A stretch of DNA of 14,127 nucleotides from the NCBI GenBank assembly GCA_903871715.1, contig CAIQHW010000446.1, positions 1 to 14,127 of the forward strand, in the 5' to 3' direction. Below are positions 14,068 to 14,127 of this stretch, piece by piece. The DNA comes from an uncultured bacterium. Lineage in GTDB: Bacteria > Bacteroidota > Bacteroidia > Chitinophagales > CAIODY01. The notes beneath the pieces were generated by a model. It was not told where the DNA came from. It was given only the letters and a program-made list of their open reading frames with translations, and made no database searches. The position numbers and the translations under genes are program-made. Each line of letters starts with the position of its first letter. The first letter of the stretch is position 1.

Positions 14068-14127
14068 TAACCAACTGAAATCAAATTGAAAGGCTACTAA
14101 AAACATTTTCAACAATATTTTTTAAAC
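13794..14127. repeat. 21/42-bp tandem repeat array
   Basis: Copies of AAGGC(A/T)ACTG or close variants begin at 13794, 13836, 13878, 13920, 13962, 14004 and 14046, exactly 42 bp apart, with an eighth at 14090 offset by 2 bp. Each 42-bp unit is two related 21-bp halves, one with CTGAAGCA and one with GCGATGATG or ACGATGATG. The units at 13920 and 13962 are identical over 42 bp, which indicates recent duplication. The last copies decay and carry stop codons. There are no unique spacers between copies. Confidence 0.85.

Noticed and set aside
13781..14084. Two minus-strand reading frames (97 and 67 residues) over the repeat array
   Set aside because: They are by-products of a repeat period divisible by three and have no start-region signals; not called as genes.
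13794..14127. Regular repeats resembling a CRISPR array
   Set aside because: Copies are directly adjacent with a 42-bp period and no unique spacers, and no cas genes are near; it is a simple tandem repeat.

Overview
This window is a piece of an AT-rich Bacteroidota chromosome, most likely from the Chitinophagales/Sphingobacteriales side of the phylum; that placement is an inference. The evidence is a Bacteroidota-type LptD, a bbp2-family porin, a secreted protein with a type IX secretion (T9SS) sorting tail, and promoters of the form TAnnTTTG with TTTG at -33. No insertion sequence, phage gene, CRISPR array or rRNA was found.

Layout. (1) 1-984, plus strand: the 3' end of a gene for an Ala/Lys-rich repeat protein, then a lipoprotein made of a 5'-nucleotidase C-terminal domain. 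(2) 1028-6698, minus strand, transcribed right to left: a short KdpD-like sensor kinase, a KdpE response regulator (8-nt overlap), a Kup potassium transporter, a bbp2 outer-membrane porin and an SMR-type small membrane transporter. This looks like one potassium-responsive cluster. (3) 6823-10735: an N-acetylmuramoyl-L-alanine amidase (minus) divergent from lptD (plus). (4) 10756-11682, minus: an LpxD-like acyltransferase, convergent with lptD. (5) 11842-11928, minus: tRNA-Leu(CAG). (6) 11929-12454: 526 bp without a gene, holding a good promoter and a structured leader. (7) 12455-13672, plus: a secreted T9SS protein whose coding sequence contains a run of 11 G. (8) 13698 to the end: a strong hairpin, then a 21/42-bp tandem repeat that can be read as a heptad-repeat protein.

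The main result is in region 2. A ~40-bp element occurs twice, once before kdpD (6747-6786) and once before the porin (2830-2869). Each copy has TTTAT, TTTAC and TTTAC boxes at 11- and 21-bp spacing. In both, a perfect TAnnTTTG -7 box follows at the same 23-nt distance, and a start codon lies 18-19 nt after that. The first two boxes read TTTATA-N5-TTTAC, which as I recall it is the core of the E. coli KdpE site upstream of kdpFABC. I infer that this KdpDE pair controls itself, Kup and a porin instead of the Kdp ATPase, which is absent from the window. The kinase also lacks the large N-terminal KdpD sensor domain.

Regions 3 and 4 are envelope biogenesis genes: peptidoglycan hydrolysis, LPS export to the outer leaflet, and lipid A acylation.
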